Source of the DNA: Gammaproteobacteria bacterium
GTDB taxonomy: Bacteria > Pseudomonadota > Gammaproteobacteria > Steroidobacterales > Steroidobacteraceae
DNA length: 64,000 bases
Assembly (NCBI GenBank): GCA_018970145.1
Contig: JAGWWY010000007.1
Coordinates: 1-64,000 of the forward strand
Direction of reading: 5' to 3'
Numbering within the stretch: the first letter of the stretch is position 1; each line of letters starts with the position of its first letter. Of the stretch, positions 9,113 through 17,798 are shown piece by piece. The translations under genes were made by a program, and so were the position numbers. The notes beneath the pieces are model-generated. The model ran no database searches. It saw nothing but the letters and a program-made list of their open reading frames with translations, and was not told where the DNA came from.

Positions 9113-10387
9113 ATGAACAGCAAGTCGTCTCGTCCCTTAAGGGCTCTCCCCGGTCTACTCGCACTCGGCATCCTCGGCTGCAGTGGCGGCACTGGCGACA
9201 TCGCCGCCCCTCGCGATGGCCTGTGGCGCGCGGTACTGCAAGTGCCGGGCGGTGAATTACCATTCGGGCTCGAGTTTAAGATCGAGCAAGGTCGTCGTCA
9301 TGCCGTGCTCATCAACGGCGACGATCGAGTGCGAGTCGACGAACTCAAGATCGAGGGCGAGCGGATCACCCTGCGCATGCCGGGGTACGAGAATCGCATC
9401 GAAGCGCGTTTCAAAGACGGCGCCCTCGAAGGCACGCTCACGATGGTCAAAAGTGGCGGCAAGCTGCAAGTCATTCCGCTCACCGCAAAATACGGTGAGG
9501 ACTGGCGATTTACGGCGTCGACCGAGTCGCTCCCGGCACCGGTAGCGGATCTCAGCGGTCGATGGGCGTGGCAATTCGTGGATGGCGATAAAATTTATCC
9601 GGCAGTCGCCGAGTTCAAACAACGTGATGCCATCGTCACAGGCACGGTGATGACGCCGACCGGTGATCATCGTTTCATCGCAGGCGAATTGCGCGGCAAC
9701 CAGCTGCGCCTCTCCAAGTTCGACGGTGGGCACGTTTTTCTTTATCACGCCACCATCAAAGAAGATGGCACGCTCGAGGGTCAGTTCTGGTCGGGTACGG
9801 CACACACCGAGAAATTTACGGGTCGTCGTGATGCGGCCGCCTCGCTGGGTGACGCCGCAGACAAAACCACTCTGGTCGGCGACGCCGAGAAACTGAATTT
9901 CACATTTCCGGACCTTGGCGGTAGCTCGATTTCTCTGAATGACCCGTTCTTCCGGGGCAAGGTGATCGTCGTGGCCTTGGCCGGCAGTTGGTGCCCAAAT
10001 TGCCACGATGAAGCAGCCTTCCTCGCGGATCTGCACCGACGCAAACGATCACAAGGGTTTGAGGTGGTCTCGCTGATGTTCGAACAGTTCGGCGATTTCC
10101 CGCAGGCGGCTGAAGCGGTCTATCGATTCCGCGAGCGCTACAAGATCGAATATACGACGCTGATCGCAGGCATTTCAGATAAAGACGATGCGGCATCGAA
10201 ACTACCGCAACTCAACGGAGTTTTTGCATTTCCGACGACCCTCTTCGTCGATCGTAGCGGCAAGGTACGCAAGATCCATACCGGCTTCTCGGGTCCTGCT
10301 ACTGGCATACACTACGAGAAACTCGTCAGTGAGTTCGAGAAAACGACAGAGATGCTGCTCGCCGAAGCAGCTCCGCCAGCGACTTAA
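9113..10387 (+). CDS. thioredoxin-like (TlpA/AhpC-TSA fold) lipoprotein
   Basis: The 424-residue protein starts with a lipoprotein signal whose lipobox ends at Cys23 (GILGC), so it is probably anchored in the periplasm. Residues about 30-245 are a beta-rich region without a family I can name. Residues about 260-420 form a thioredoxin fold of the TlpA/ResA type with the redox motif SWCPNC (Cys294, Cys297). The fold also carries FAFPTTLFVDRSGKV with the cis-proline. It is likely a periplasmic disulfide reductase or peroxiredoxin-like protein. The large N-terminal domain is an unusual addition. It is divergent from the TSUP gene. Confidence 0.85.
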   Translation: MNSKSSRPLRALPGLLALGILGCSGGTGDIAAPRDGLWRAVLQVPGGELPFGLEFKIEQGRRHAVLINGDDRVRVDELKIEGERITLRMPGYENRIEARFKDGALEGTLTMVKSGGKLQVIPLTAKYGEDWRFTASTESLPAPVADLSGRWAWQFVDGDKIYPAVAEFKQRDAIVTGTVMTPTGDHRFIAGELRGNQLRLSKFDGGHVFLYHATIKEDGTLEGQFWSGTAHTEKFTGRRDAAASLGDAADKTTLVGDAEKLNFTFPDLGGSSISLNDPFFRGKVIVVALAGSWCPNCHDEAAFLADLHRRKRSQGFEVVSLMFEQFGDFPQAAEAVYRFRERYKIEYTTLIAGISDKDDAASKLPQLNGVFAFPTTLFVDRSGKVRKIHTGFSGPATGIHYEKLVSEFEKTTEMLLAEAAPPAT

Positions 10388-10410
10388 GCGCAGCACTCGA
10401 GGCCACCGTC

Positions 10411-10899
10411 ATGCCCTCTTTCGATGTCGTCTCGGAAATTGATCGTCACGAGCTCACTAATGCCATCGATCAGGCCAACCGCGAGCTGTCGCAGCGTTTC
10501 GACTTCAAAGACACCGGTTGTAAATACGAATTCAAGGAAAAAGAATTCGTCGTCCAAATGCAGGCGCAGGTGGAATTCCAGCTCAAGCAAATGCTGGATA
10601 TCCTCAAGCTGAAACTCACCAAGCGAGGCATTGACGTCGCCTGTCTCGATTTGAAAGAGGCGCAGACAAATCTCGCCGAAGCACGACAAGACGTGTCGCT
10701 GCGCCACGGCATCGATCAGGAATGTGGCAAGAAGATCGTCAAACTACTCAAAGAATCCAAGCTGAAGGTACAAGGCGCCATCCACGGCGAGAAAGTGCGC
10801 GTCACGGGCAAGCAGCGTGATGACCTGCAAGATGCCATCGCGTTGCTACGCCGACAGGAGTTCGATCGGCCACTGTCTTACGACAATTTCCGAGATTGA
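10411..10899 (+). CDS. yajQ: YajQ family cyclic-di-GMP/nucleotide-binding protein
   Basis: This 162-residue protein has the full YajQ signature: MPSFDVVSEIDRHE at the N-terminus, the RFDFKDT motif, and KVRVTGKQRDDLQ with RPLSYDNFRD at the C-terminus. YajQ proteins are two-domain ferredoxin-like folds that bind nucleic acids or nucleotides. The Xanthomonas homologue binds c-di-GMP and acts as a transcriptional co-regulator; that role is not shown here. It lies 23 bases after the TlpA-like gene, with GAGG 8 bases before the ATG, so it is probably co-transcribed. Confidence 0.95.
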   Translation: MPSFDVVSEIDRHELTNAIDQANRELSQRFDFKDTGCKYEFKEKEFVVQMQAQVEFQLKQMLDILKLKLTKRGIDVACLDLKEAQTNLAEARQDVSLRHGIDQECGKKIVKLLKESKLKVQGAIHGEKVRVTGKQRDDLQDAIALLRRQEFDRPLSYDNFRD

Positions 10900-10923
10900 C
10901 GCTAGAGACACACCCCTCGGGGC

Positions 10924-11226
10924 TCAGTGCTTCGAATCGAGCTGATCGAGTAGTTGCCGGAAATCCGCGAGAATCCGGATCGCCTCTGGCGTCACACTGA
11001 CCAGTTTCTCGCGTCCGTCACTGCTCTTGCCGCCTTCGACCTTCAGCAGAGCCAGGGTCGAGAGGCGATGTACCAGTTTCTTGCACGCGCTCTCGCCGCC
11101 GAAACCATACAAGCGAAACAGCAAGACCAGATCACCGACTGTCAGCGGCCCGTGTCTTGCGGCCAAGAGCAAGGCCGGAACGTGTACGACGTTCTTCATC
11201 GGTTGTGGGAAGGGTGCCTTCCGCAT
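10924..11226 (-). CDS. small winged-helix-like protein, 100 aa
   Basis: The protein contains a helical segment followed by GPLTVGDLVLLFRLYGFGGESACKKLVHRLSTLALLKVE and a basic wing-like GGKSSDGREKLVSVTPEA. This is reminiscent of MarR/ArsR-type winged helices in which a recognition helix precedes a beta-wing. No exact family is recognised. An alternative start at 11199 (MKNVVHV) would place a perfect 15-bp palindrome just upstream of the gene. It is convergent with yajQ and downstream of the amino acid permease. Confidence 0.55.
   Translation of the reverse strand: MRKAPFPQPMKNVVHVPALLLAARHGPLTVGDLVLLFRLYGFGGESACKKLVHRLSTLALLKVEGGKSSDGREKLVSVTPEAIRILADFRQLLDQLDSKH
11208..11222. repeat. perfect palindrome near start of the winged-helix gene
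   Basis: GGAAGG-gtg-CCTTCC has 6-bp arms and a 3-bp centre. It lies within the first codons of the longer version of the winged-helix gene and 9 bases upstream of its alternative ATG at 11199. It could be an autoregulatory operator, but this is a guess from position only. Confidence 0.3.
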
Positions 11227-11341
11227 TGTCGAACCATGGTGAAAAAACCCGCCGTATTCTCACACCATCGACACCCCGATCAGTACAAAGAAATCGTTGT
11301 TTATTCTCAAAAAAAACTAGATCTTAAATATCGATCCTTTT

Positions 11342-12727
11342 TCAGAGTCGATTTCGATTCCAATAGAAGTACAGCGGGACACCCAGCAGGATTACGCCGA
11401 TACCGAGCAGTGCCTGCTTCGGCGTGGCAACAAGGGCGCTGATCAACAATGCCGCGGAAACGAGCACGAAAACGATCGGTGTGAACGGATATCCCCACGT
11501 CTTGAACGGCCGCGGCAGATCCGGCTCTGTGCGCCGGAACAGGATGACCGCAGCGGCACTCAAGGCATAGAAAAGACAAGAGGCGAATACCACCGAATCG
11601 GTCAAGGTATCGTATGTGCCCGAGAGCGTGAGCACGCTTGCCCACGCCGCTTGAGCGAGCACCGCATTTACCGGCACCCGAGTGCGCTCAGACACCTTGG
11701 CCAAGGGCTTGAAGAACATGCCGTCGCTCGCCATCGCGTACGGGACGCGCGAATTGGCGAGCACTGATGCGTGCAGGGAACCCAAGGACGAGAGCATCAG
11801 TGCCGCGGCCATGAAGGTCACCGCGGCAGGTCCTGCAAATGTCTTCAACACCTCGGTGGCAACCGACGACGTCGCCGAAACGTTCGCGATCTCCTGCGGT
11901 GAAAGCACGTAGAAATAAGCCGCATTGACGCCGATATAGAGCGCGATCACGAGCAAGGTTCCCCAGATGAACATACGTGGCAGGTTGCGCTGCGGATCCT
12001 TCACCTCTCCGCAGAGCGGCGCGACGTTGTTCCAGCCGTCATAGGCCCAAAGAGCACCGAGCGTCGCCGCACCAATACCTGCCAGACCGCCCATCGCACT
12101 CGCTTCCACGCCTTCGCAGCTGCCCCCGCTCGCTGACCCTGACAGATGCGTCAAGTCACCCTGACCGAACGCGAACGCACCGATACCGACAGCGAGCACC
12201 GTGATGACCTTCATCACCGTGAGTATGGTGGCGGCGCTACCGGTCGTTGCCACGGAGGCGCAGTTGAAGAGCGTGACCAGCCACAGTGCCGACAAAGCGA
12301 CGACCGTGAGTCCCGTGAGCGAGACGCCGCTACCGACTGGCAGTGTCAGCCAGCTTTGGTCCAACGCGCCGCCGAGCGCTGCGTTCATGAAGATAGCGAA
12401 GCCAACTGCAAGCGCCGCCTGCGACCCGGTCTTCATGATGGCAAAAACAGTCCAGCCGTAAAGAAAGCTCGTCGGCTTGCCGTAGGCGCGTCGCAAAAAA
12501 ACATAGTCGCCACCGGCTGCCGGCATCATCGAAGCAAGCTCGGCGTAACAAAATGCACCGAGCAGCGACAACAACCCCGCGGCGAGCCAAACCGCCATGA
12601 CGATCATCGGATCGTCGACATTGCAGGTCATGACCCGCGTTTTGAGAAAGACGCCGGTGCCAATGACGTTGGCAACATTGACTGCAATGCCCGCCCACAA
12701 TCCCAAACCGCGATTGAGCCCTGACAT
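11342..12727 (-). CDS. APC superfamily amino acid permease
   Basis: This 461-residue permease has about 12 hydrophobic helices. The first-helix motif GLWAGIAVNVANVIGTGVF and the GAFCYAELASMMPAAGGDYVFLRRAYG segment are typical of APC-family transporters, including the LAT/YfnA-like branch. It is likely an inner-membrane amino acid uptake or exchange carrier of unknown substrate. It starts 6 bases after the outer membrane protein gene, making it the last gene of the Feo-led operon. Confidence 0.85.
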   Translation of the reverse strand: MSGLNRGLGLWAGIAVNVANVIGTGVFLKTRVMTCNVDDPMIVMAVWLAAGLLSLLGAFCYAELASMMPAAGGDYVFLRRAYGKPTSFLYGWTVFAIMKTGSQAALAVGFAIFMNAALGGALDQSWLTLPVGSGVSLTGLTVVALSALWLVTLFNCASVATTGSAATILTVMKVITVLAVGIGAFAFGQGDLTHLSGSASGGSCEGVEASAMGGLAGIGAATLGALWAYDGWNNVAPLCGEVKDPQRNLPRMFIWGTLLVIALYIGVNAAYFYVLSPQEIANVSATSSVATEVLKTFAGPAAVTFMAAALMLSSLGSLHASVLANSRVPYAMASDGMFFKPLAKVSERTRVPVNAVLAQAAWASVLTLSGTYDTLTDSVVFASCLFYALSAAAVILFRRTEPDLPRPFKTWGYPFTPIVFVLVSAALLISALVATPKQALLGIGVILLGVPLYFYWNRNRL

Positions 12728-12733
12728 CGCGCT

Positions 12734-13459
12734 CTAGAACCGCAGACCGAGTTTGGTCGACGCTCCGAGCGCATCGCCGGTCTTGTCGACCTCGAGGGAA
12801 AGACTGCCGATCACGAGTCCGAATTGCAGTCCAGCGAACACCCGATTCTGGGTCGGCGATAGCGACTGCAAGGTCGCAGCTGCCGCCGAATTCGGCGTGA
12901 CATCACCCCAGACGCGTCCGATGCCCGCATAAGGCGTGAAGGCAAGCAAACCCTTCGAGAGGACGAGCTCAACACTGCGCGTGTCGAGGTCGAGTTGCTC
13001 GACACCGGAGAGGCGTGTGACACCGCCACGCAAGGCAAGCGCAGGCAGTACCGAGTTGCCGGCGATCAGTGCGTACTGCACTTGACCACCGTAAACCAAA
13101 ATATTGCTGCCGGGCACCGCTGCGACGAACGCACCAAGATCAACATCGAACGGCAACCCCTTCGATAGCGACACTTTCGGGATCGGCAGATACTCACTGG
13201 TGCTGCCCGTTGCGACACCCCAGGATTCCGCGTGCTCGAGTCGAACCAGTGACACGCCAAGGCCGAGGTCGAAGCCCAGCACGCCAAGTGGCTCTGCGGG
13301 TGCACTCGACTTGTAACTGAGTGCCGCCACGAGATCACCGGCAAACGCTTCGAACTGCTTCGGTGTCAGGCGATCGATGGCATCGATATCGTCTGCCCGA
13401 GCGAGCGCACTCGTGCATACGATCAGCGCTAACGTCAGTATCGGGCGTAGCATGTTCAT
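12734..13459 (-). CDS. outer membrane beta-barrel-like protein
   Basis: The 241-residue protein has a signal peptide (LTLALIVCTSALARA, cleavage near residue 22). It then shows alternating hydrophobic/polar strands with many Gly and aromatic residues, and ends in a C-terminal phenylalanine (KLGLRF). This is the classic pattern of an outer-membrane barrel. The family is not recognised. Its ATG overlaps the stop of the BtuF-like gene (ATGA), so the two are translationally coupled. Confidence 0.65.
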   Translation of the reverse strand: MNMLRPILTLALIVCTSALARADDIDAIDRLTPKQFEAFAGDLVAALSYKSSAPAEPLGVLGFDLGLGVSLVRLEHAESWGVATGSTSEYLPIPKVSLSKGLPFDVDLGAFVAAVPGSNILVYGGQVQYALIAGNSVLPALALRGGVTRLSGVEQLDLDTRSVELVLSKGLLAFTPYAGIGRVWGDVTPNSAAAATLQSLSPTQNRVFAGLQFGLVIGSLSLEVDKTGDALGASTKLGLRF

Positions 13460-14370
13460 CGACGCGATGCTCCTTTGCGCATGGGTTGCAGTTGCTCGCA
13501 GAGCGCGGGGACGGCATCGATTGCCGTCGGCCCCATACGGGTCAGTCGAATATCAATAAAATGACTCATCTGCCGCGCAGCGACCGCCGACACCGCCGGA
13601 AACTGGCTCCAGCGCTCCCGCCAATCGCGCGACGTAATGGGTGGCGCACCCATCAGGATCACATCGGGGTTACGCTTCTTGATTTCTTCGAACTCGACGA
13701 TAGGTGCGGGGAAATCGATGTCGTCAAAGATATTGTGTGCCCCGCAACGCGAAATCGCATCGTTCATTAAATGTCGACTACCCACGGTGTATAGCGGCAC
13801 ATCCCACATCATGAAAAATACGGAGGGTATGTTCGCCGCAATCTTCCCAGCAGGGCGTTTTGGCAGCACGGCGATGCGCGCCTCTACTTGGCGCGCAGCC
13901 GCCTCGGCCACCGATTCCGTACCAGCCAGTTGCCCAAGACGTCGGATCGAGCGCGGCATGTCGTCGAAACTTCGAAGGCTGACCTGATAGATCGGCAAGC
14001 GCAATTTCTGCAGACTCTCGAGAACCAGTTCGTGGGTCATGTCACGCCAGATCACGATCACATCCGGCTTGAGCGCTTTCAGCCGCTCGTATTTGAGTGC
14101 ATTGGCATCACCGAGTCGCTCGATCTTTTTAGCGGCCTCCGGCGCATCGGCGCCGATGACAGTGCCAACGACCCGATCTCCAGCACCCGCGGCAAACAGC
14201 AACTCGGTCGCACCGGGTGAAAGACTCACGATACGAGTGGGTCTTTGCGACAAAGACAGCGATTTACCCGCATCGTCGGTCATGGTGATCGCAAGCGATT
14301 GCGCGAAACCCGAGGTTGCGCAGAATCCGCCCAGGAGCGCCGTCACAAACCATCGTCGTAGCGGTCTCAT
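13456..14370 (-). CDS. periplasmic BtuF/FhuD-like metal-chelate binding protein
   Basis: The 304-residue protein has a Sec signal (FVTALLGGFCATSGFAQ) and the helical-backbone metal receptor pattern of class III binding proteins: RIVSLSPGATELLFAAGAGDRVVG, KPDVIVIWRDM, a long central helix, and NPDVILMGAPP. Such proteins deliver cobalamin, heme or siderophores to an ABC importer, but no permease or ATPase gene is adjacent. I chose the ATG at 14370 (GAGG 8 bases upstream, ATGA overlap with the small gene before it). The longer open frame upstream is a shadow of that small gene. The Feo operon setting suggests a role in iron or heme acquisition. Confidence 0.8.
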   Translation of the reverse strand: MRPLRRWFVTALLGGFCATSGFAQSLAITMTDDAGKSLSLSQRPTRIVSLSPGATELLFAAGAGDRVVGTVIGADAPEAAKKIERLGDANALKYERLKALKPDVIVIWRDMTHELVLESLQKLRLPIYQVSLRSFDDMPRSIRRLGQLAGTESVAEAAARQVEARIAVLPKRPAGKIAANIPSVFFMMWDVPLYTVGSRHLMNDAISRCGAHNIFDDIDFPAPIVEFEEIKKRNPDVILMGAPPITSRDWRERWSQFPAVSAVAARQMSHFIDIRLTRMGPTAIDAVPALCEQLQPMRKGASRR

Positions 14371-14540
14371 CGAGATGACCTCGGATTGTTGCGCGCCGCG
14401 CAATCGGCACAGCTGCCGCGATCGACGTGCCCACCCCAACGGGTTACGATCCGACGTCGAAATGACTGCGGTGCAAGCGACCAAACTACGTAGCACACAG
14501 CGGCGCTGACGGCGATCACGACGATGAGGTTCTGCCACAT
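14367..14540 (-). CDS. small FeoB-associated membrane protein, 57 aa
   Basis: This short frame encodes one N-terminal transmembrane helix (LIVVIAVSAAVCYVVWSL), a basic stretch and a C-terminal Cys pair (GSCADCAA). It resembles the small Cys-containing proteins that often follow feoB. It starts 5 bases after the feoB stop and overlaps the next gene as ATGA, so it fits the operon exactly. It may assist FeoB in the membrane. The assignment rests on context and architecture. Confidence 0.7.
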   Translation of the reverse strand: MWQNLIVVIAVSAAVCYVVWSLAPQSFRRRIVTRWGGHVDRGSCADCAARNNPRSSR

Positions 14541-14545
14541 ACGGC

Positions 14546-16390
14546 TCAAGCTCCCGTCAACATTAAGGTCAGACGATACGTTACGAATGCAGCCACGTAG
14601 GCCAAGGTAAAGAGGTAGGTCGCCATCATCAAGGGATGACGCCAGCCGCCCGTTTCGCGCTTGACCACAGCCAAGGTTGCAAGACACTGCGGTGCAAACA
14701 CGTACCAAGCCAACAACGCCAACGCGGTGCCTAAGCTCCACTCGGTCGAGATCGTGGCGGCAAGCGCGCCGGTGACCGTCTCTTCGCTACCGGATAGAGC
14801 ATAGACGGTACCGAGAGCGCCGACCGCGATTTCGCGCGCAGCCAAACCCGGTACCAGCGCGATCGCGATCTGCCAGTTGAAACCGATGGGCTCGAGCACG
14901 ACCGCGAGCGCCTTACCGATATGACCGGCAAAACTGGTTTCGATCGCCGGCGTCGTGGCTCCCGATGGTGGCGCCGGATACGTCGAGAGAAACCATAACA
15001 AAACGACCATGGCGAGAATGATGCCACCGACGCGCGCGAGGAATACGCGTGCTCGATCGTAGAGACCGACCAACAAATTCAACGGATTCGGCCATTGGTA
15101 GTCCGGTAGTTCCAACATCAAGAGGTGTTGATCGCTCGTACCCTGCCAACGCTTGATCACGTACGCGACCAGCAGCGCAGAGACGATGCCTGCGAAATAC
15201 AGCGCAAACAACACGAGGCCCTGCAGATTGAAGATGCCAACGTCGCGATCGGGGATGAAGGCCGCGATCAAGAGAGCATAGACCGGCAGACGTGCCGAAC
15301 ACGTCATCAGCGGCGCGACCATGATGGTGGCGATACGATCACGAATACTCGGAATGGTGCGAGTCGCCATGATCCCGGGAATGGCGCATGCGAACGAGGA
15401 AAGCAACGGAATGAAGGCCCGACCGGAAAGTCCCACGCCACTCATGAGCCGATCCAGCAGATAGGCCGCACGTGGCAGATAGCCGCTATCCTCCAACACG
15501 AGGATGAAGGCGAACAGAATCAGGATCTGCGGCAGGAAGACCACGACACTACCGAGTCCTGCAATGACGCCGTCGATCAGCAAGCTGCGCAGCACCCCGT
15601 CCGGCATCTGCGTTACCAACAACTCACCAAGCCTCGCGACACCGGCATCGATCAGATCCATCGGCACACTCGCCCAACTGAATACAGCTTGGAAAACGAG
15701 GAAGAGGATGACCGCCAAAGACAACATCCCGAAAATCGGATGCAGCAACACGCGATCAGCGGCAGCGACCGCGGCGCTACGCGCGGGCTCCTGATGATGG
15801 GCCATGGTCAGAAGTCGTGCGACCTCGCGATGCGCAGCGATCACATCGAGTGCGGTCGGCTCTTGCCACTCGAGCGCGCTCGTCTTTGGCCAAGGATGCT
15901 GCTCGAGTGTCTGCACCAAAGCGTCTGCGCCACCGGCTCTGGTCGCCACGGTCTCGATGACCGGGATTCCGAGTGCGCGCGACAAGGCCGCCAGATCGAG
16001 TTGAAATCCCCGACGTCGGGCGATGTCGCTGCGATTGATCGCGAGCAGCATCGGGAGTCCGACACGACGCGCTTCGAGTGCCAGACGTAGAGAAAGCGAG
16101 AGATGCATCGCATCGGCCACGAGCACGATCAACTCAGGGCGTGGCTCACCGGCTAACCGACCGAGCGCCACATCGCGCGTGATCGCCTCATCGAGCGTCG
16201 TCGGCGTGAAGCTGTAGAGACCGGGAAGATCGAGCAACTGATGGAGCTCGCCCTTCGCGTCCGAGAAAACCCCTTCCTTGCGCTCGACCGTGACGCCTGG
16301 ATAGTTGGCTACCTTTTGGCGACTCCCAGTCAATCGATTGAACAAGGCGGTCTTGCCACAGTTCGGCAAGCCGATCAGCGCGATTCTCAT
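14546..16390 (-). CDS. feoB: ferrous iron transport protein B
   Basis: FeoB (614 aa) is the Fe2+ transporter of the inner membrane, with a cytosolic GTPase domain. G1 is GLPNCGKT (residues 7-14), the G2/G3 region includes YPGVTVERKEG and DLPGLYSF, and G4 reads NRSD instead of the usual NxxD with a hydrophobic residue. Two Gate-type regions follow, the first containing the conserved SGVGLSGRAFIPLLSSFACAIPGIMATRTI. At 614 residues it is shorter than E. coli FeoB (773), because the helical/linker region after the G domain is compact. I chose the ATG at 16390 because it overlaps the feoA stop as ATGA. Confidence 0.95.
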   Translation of the reverse strand: MRIALIGLPNCGKTALFNRLTGSRQKVANYPGVTVERKEGVFSDAKGELHQLLDLPGLYSFTPTTLDEAITRDVALGRLAGEPRPELIVLVADAMHLSLSLRLALEARRVGLPMLLAINRSDIARRRGFQLDLAALSRALGIPVIETVATRAGGADALVQTLEQHPWPKTSALEWQEPTALDVIAAHREVARLLTMAHHQEPARSAAVAAADRVLLHPIFGMLSLAVILFLVFQAVFSWASVPMDLIDAGVARLGELLVTQMPDGVLRSLLIDGVIAGLGSVVVFLPQILILFAFILVLEDSGYLPRAAYLLDRLMSGVGLSGRAFIPLLSSFACAIPGIMATRTIPSIRDRIATIMVAPLMTCSARLPVYALLIAAFIPDRDVGIFNLQGLVLFALYFAGIVSALLVAYVIKRWQGTSDQHLLMLELPDYQWPNPLNLLVGLYDRARVFLARVGGIILAMVVLLWFLSTYPAPPSGATTPAIETSFAGHIGKALAVVLEPIGFNWQIAIALVPGLAAREIAVGALGTVYALSGSEETVTGALAATISTEWSLGTALALLAWYVFAPQCLATLAVVKRETGGWRHPLMMATYLFTLAYVAAFVTYRLTLMLTGA

Positions 16391-16635
16391 CGCACCATCA
16401 CCAAATCGGCCTCTTGTCGGCGCAAGGCGAAGGTTGAACCACCGATGCGGACGGCGAGCGGGTCCTGCCCCGGCCACATCGAGGCAACCACCTCGACCGT
16501 CGCACCTTCGATGCAGCCGATCTCGAGCAACCGGCGCGACAGTACGGCCGAATCGGTGATGGCTTCGACGAGCGACCGCTCCCCTAGCGGCAAAGCCGAT
16601 AGCGGACGCAGCGGCGTTGACAGATTCTCATTCAC
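16387..16635 (-). CDS. feoA: ferrous iron transport protein A
   Basis: FeoA (82 aa) is a small SH3-like cytosolic partner of FeoB. The family pattern is visible: PLSALPLGERSLVEAI, RRLLEIGCIEGATVEVV and a C-terminal RIGGSTFALRRQEADLVMV. The likely start is GTG at 16635, since the upstream in-frame region overlaps a promoter-like TATACT (16644-16649) located 8 bases before the GTG. No Shine-Dalgarno sequence is present. It is the first gene of the operon that runs to the amino acid permease at 11342. Confidence 0.88.
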   Translation of the reverse strand: MNENLSTPLRPLSALPLGERSLVEAITDSAVLSRRLLEIGCIEGATVEVVASMWPGQDPLAVRIGGSTFALRRQEADLVMVR

Positions 16636-16643
16636 AACGAGCG

Positions 16644-16649
16644 AGTATA
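16644..16649 (-). promoter_or_regulatory. feoA -10 element, leaderless start
   Basis: TATACT (5/6 to TATAAT) on the minus strand ends 8 bases before the GTG of feoA, with no ribosome binding site between. No strong -35 or Fur box was recognised. Confidence 0.45.
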
Positions 16650-16675
16650 AGGGCCATGCGGTACCCTTGCGCCCC

Positions 16676-17068
16676 ATGGACGGCAGCGGCGGTGGCGACA
16701 ACCCTCAAGTGAATGTGTTCGGCGAACCGCTCGCGCCGTGCAGCCTCGCACCCAAGACCGGCTGGTTCCGCAGCGGCTGTTGCGAGACCGAGTCCCGAGA
16801 TGTCGGCTCGCACACCGTCTGCGCGATCATGACGGCCGAGTTTCTCGAATTCTCGCGCTCACGTGGCAACGATCTCTCTACCCCCCAACTCGCTTACGGC
16901 TTTCCCGGTCTGAAACCCGGTGATCGCTGGTGTCTCTGCGCTGCTCGTTGGCGAGAGGCCTTGCAGGCGGGCAAAGCGCCTAAGGTATTGTTGAAGGCCA
17001 CCCATCGGCGGGCCCTCGAGCTCATCGCCCTCGCCGACCTCAAAGCGCACGCTGTCGATCTTGTCTGA
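16676..17068 (+). CDS. DUF2237 family protein
   Basis: This 130-residue protein matches the DUF2237 pattern almost throughout: NVFGEPLAPCSLAPKTGWFRSGCCET, GSHTVCAIMTAEFLEFSRSRGNDLSTP, and YGFPGLKPGDRWCLCAARWREA. Several conserved cysteines (C-C pair, HTVC, WCLC) suggest metal or redox binding, but the function of the family is unknown. I chose the ATG at 16676. The frame stays open upstream, but those codons are antisense to feoB/feoA. It is divergent from feoA. Confidence 0.9.
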   Translation: MDGSGGGDNPQVNVFGEPLAPCSLAPKTGWFRSGCCETESRDVGSHTVCAIMTAEFLEFSRSRGNDLSTPQLAYGFPGLKPGDRWCLCAARWREALQAGKAPKVLLKATHRRALELIALADLKAHAVDLV

Positions 17069-17798
17069 CACGTCACGCCGAGACGCAGTCCTGCGCGGCG
17101 CGCAGGAGCTGCTACCGCTCAGCCCGGGCATCTTCGCATGGGGCTTGGTGACAGGCGTTGCCATGGTCAAGTCGGGGCTCAGCACCCTCGACGCCACGAT
17201 TCTGAGTTTGCTCGCTTATGCCGGCAGCGCCCAGCTGGCAGCGATGCCCCTGATCGCAACGCTCGCCCCCCTCTGGCTCGTGTTGCTAACGGCGATCATC
17301 GTGAACCTCCGGTTCGTCGTGTACACGGCACTGCTGCGCCCGCACTTCACGCACCTCTCAGCGGGTCGACGCCTGTGGCTCGGTTACATCGTCGGCGACA
17401 TCATGTTCGTGCGCTTCACGAGCTTGCTCCAGCAGGAGCCGAATCATCCGCACAAGGTCGCCTACTACACCGGCGGCGCGCTGGCCAACTGGGCCATCTG
17501 GCAGGTGTCCTCCCTGATCGGCATCTTTGCCGCCTCGGCCATCCCTGCCAGTTGGGGGCTCGAACTCGCCGGGACCCTCGCCCTCGTGGCGCTGCTCGTG
17601 CCGCTGTGCCGCCAGTGGCCGGCGCTCGCCGGGGCCGTTACCGCTGCGGTCGTCGCCGTGCTCGCGCACTCACTGCCGCTGCGTCTCGGCTTGCTCTGCG
17701 GCGTGATCGTCGGTATTGCGGTCGCGCTCGCGGTCGACCATCAGTCGAGAGACCGCCGGGCCAGACGGCGCGCTGCCTCGGAGAGATTCCTTTCATGA
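17061..17798 (+). CDS. azlC: AzlC family branched-chain amino acid exporter subunit
   Basis: The 245-residue integral membrane protein has the AzlC features GAQELLPLSPGIFAWGLVTGVAMVKSGLS, YAGSAQLAAMPL and the NLRFVVYTALLRPHF segment. AzlC with AzlD forms a transporter linked to export of branched-chain amino acids or analogues. The only good start codon is TTG at 17061, overlapping the end of the DUF2237 gene by 8 bases with no clear Shine-Dalgarno sequence. The start is therefore less sure than the identity. Confidence 0.88.
   Translation: MSDTSRRDAVLRGAQELLPLSPGIFAWGLVTGVAMVKSGLSTLDATILSLLAYAGSAQLAAMPLIATLAPLWLVLLTAIIVNLRFVVYTALLRPHFTHLSAGRRLWLGYIVGDIMFVRFTSLLQQEPNHPHKVAYYTGGALANWAIWQVSSLIGIFAASAIPASWGLELAGTLALVALLVPLCRQWPALAGAVTAAVVAVLAHSLPLRLGLLCGVIVGIAVALAVDHQSRDRRARRRAASERFLS

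Noticed and set aside
17138-17794. Extension of AzlD upstream through azlC
   Set aside because: The upstream part is azlC in another frame. The azlD ATG has its own GGAGAG site and an ATGA overlap.
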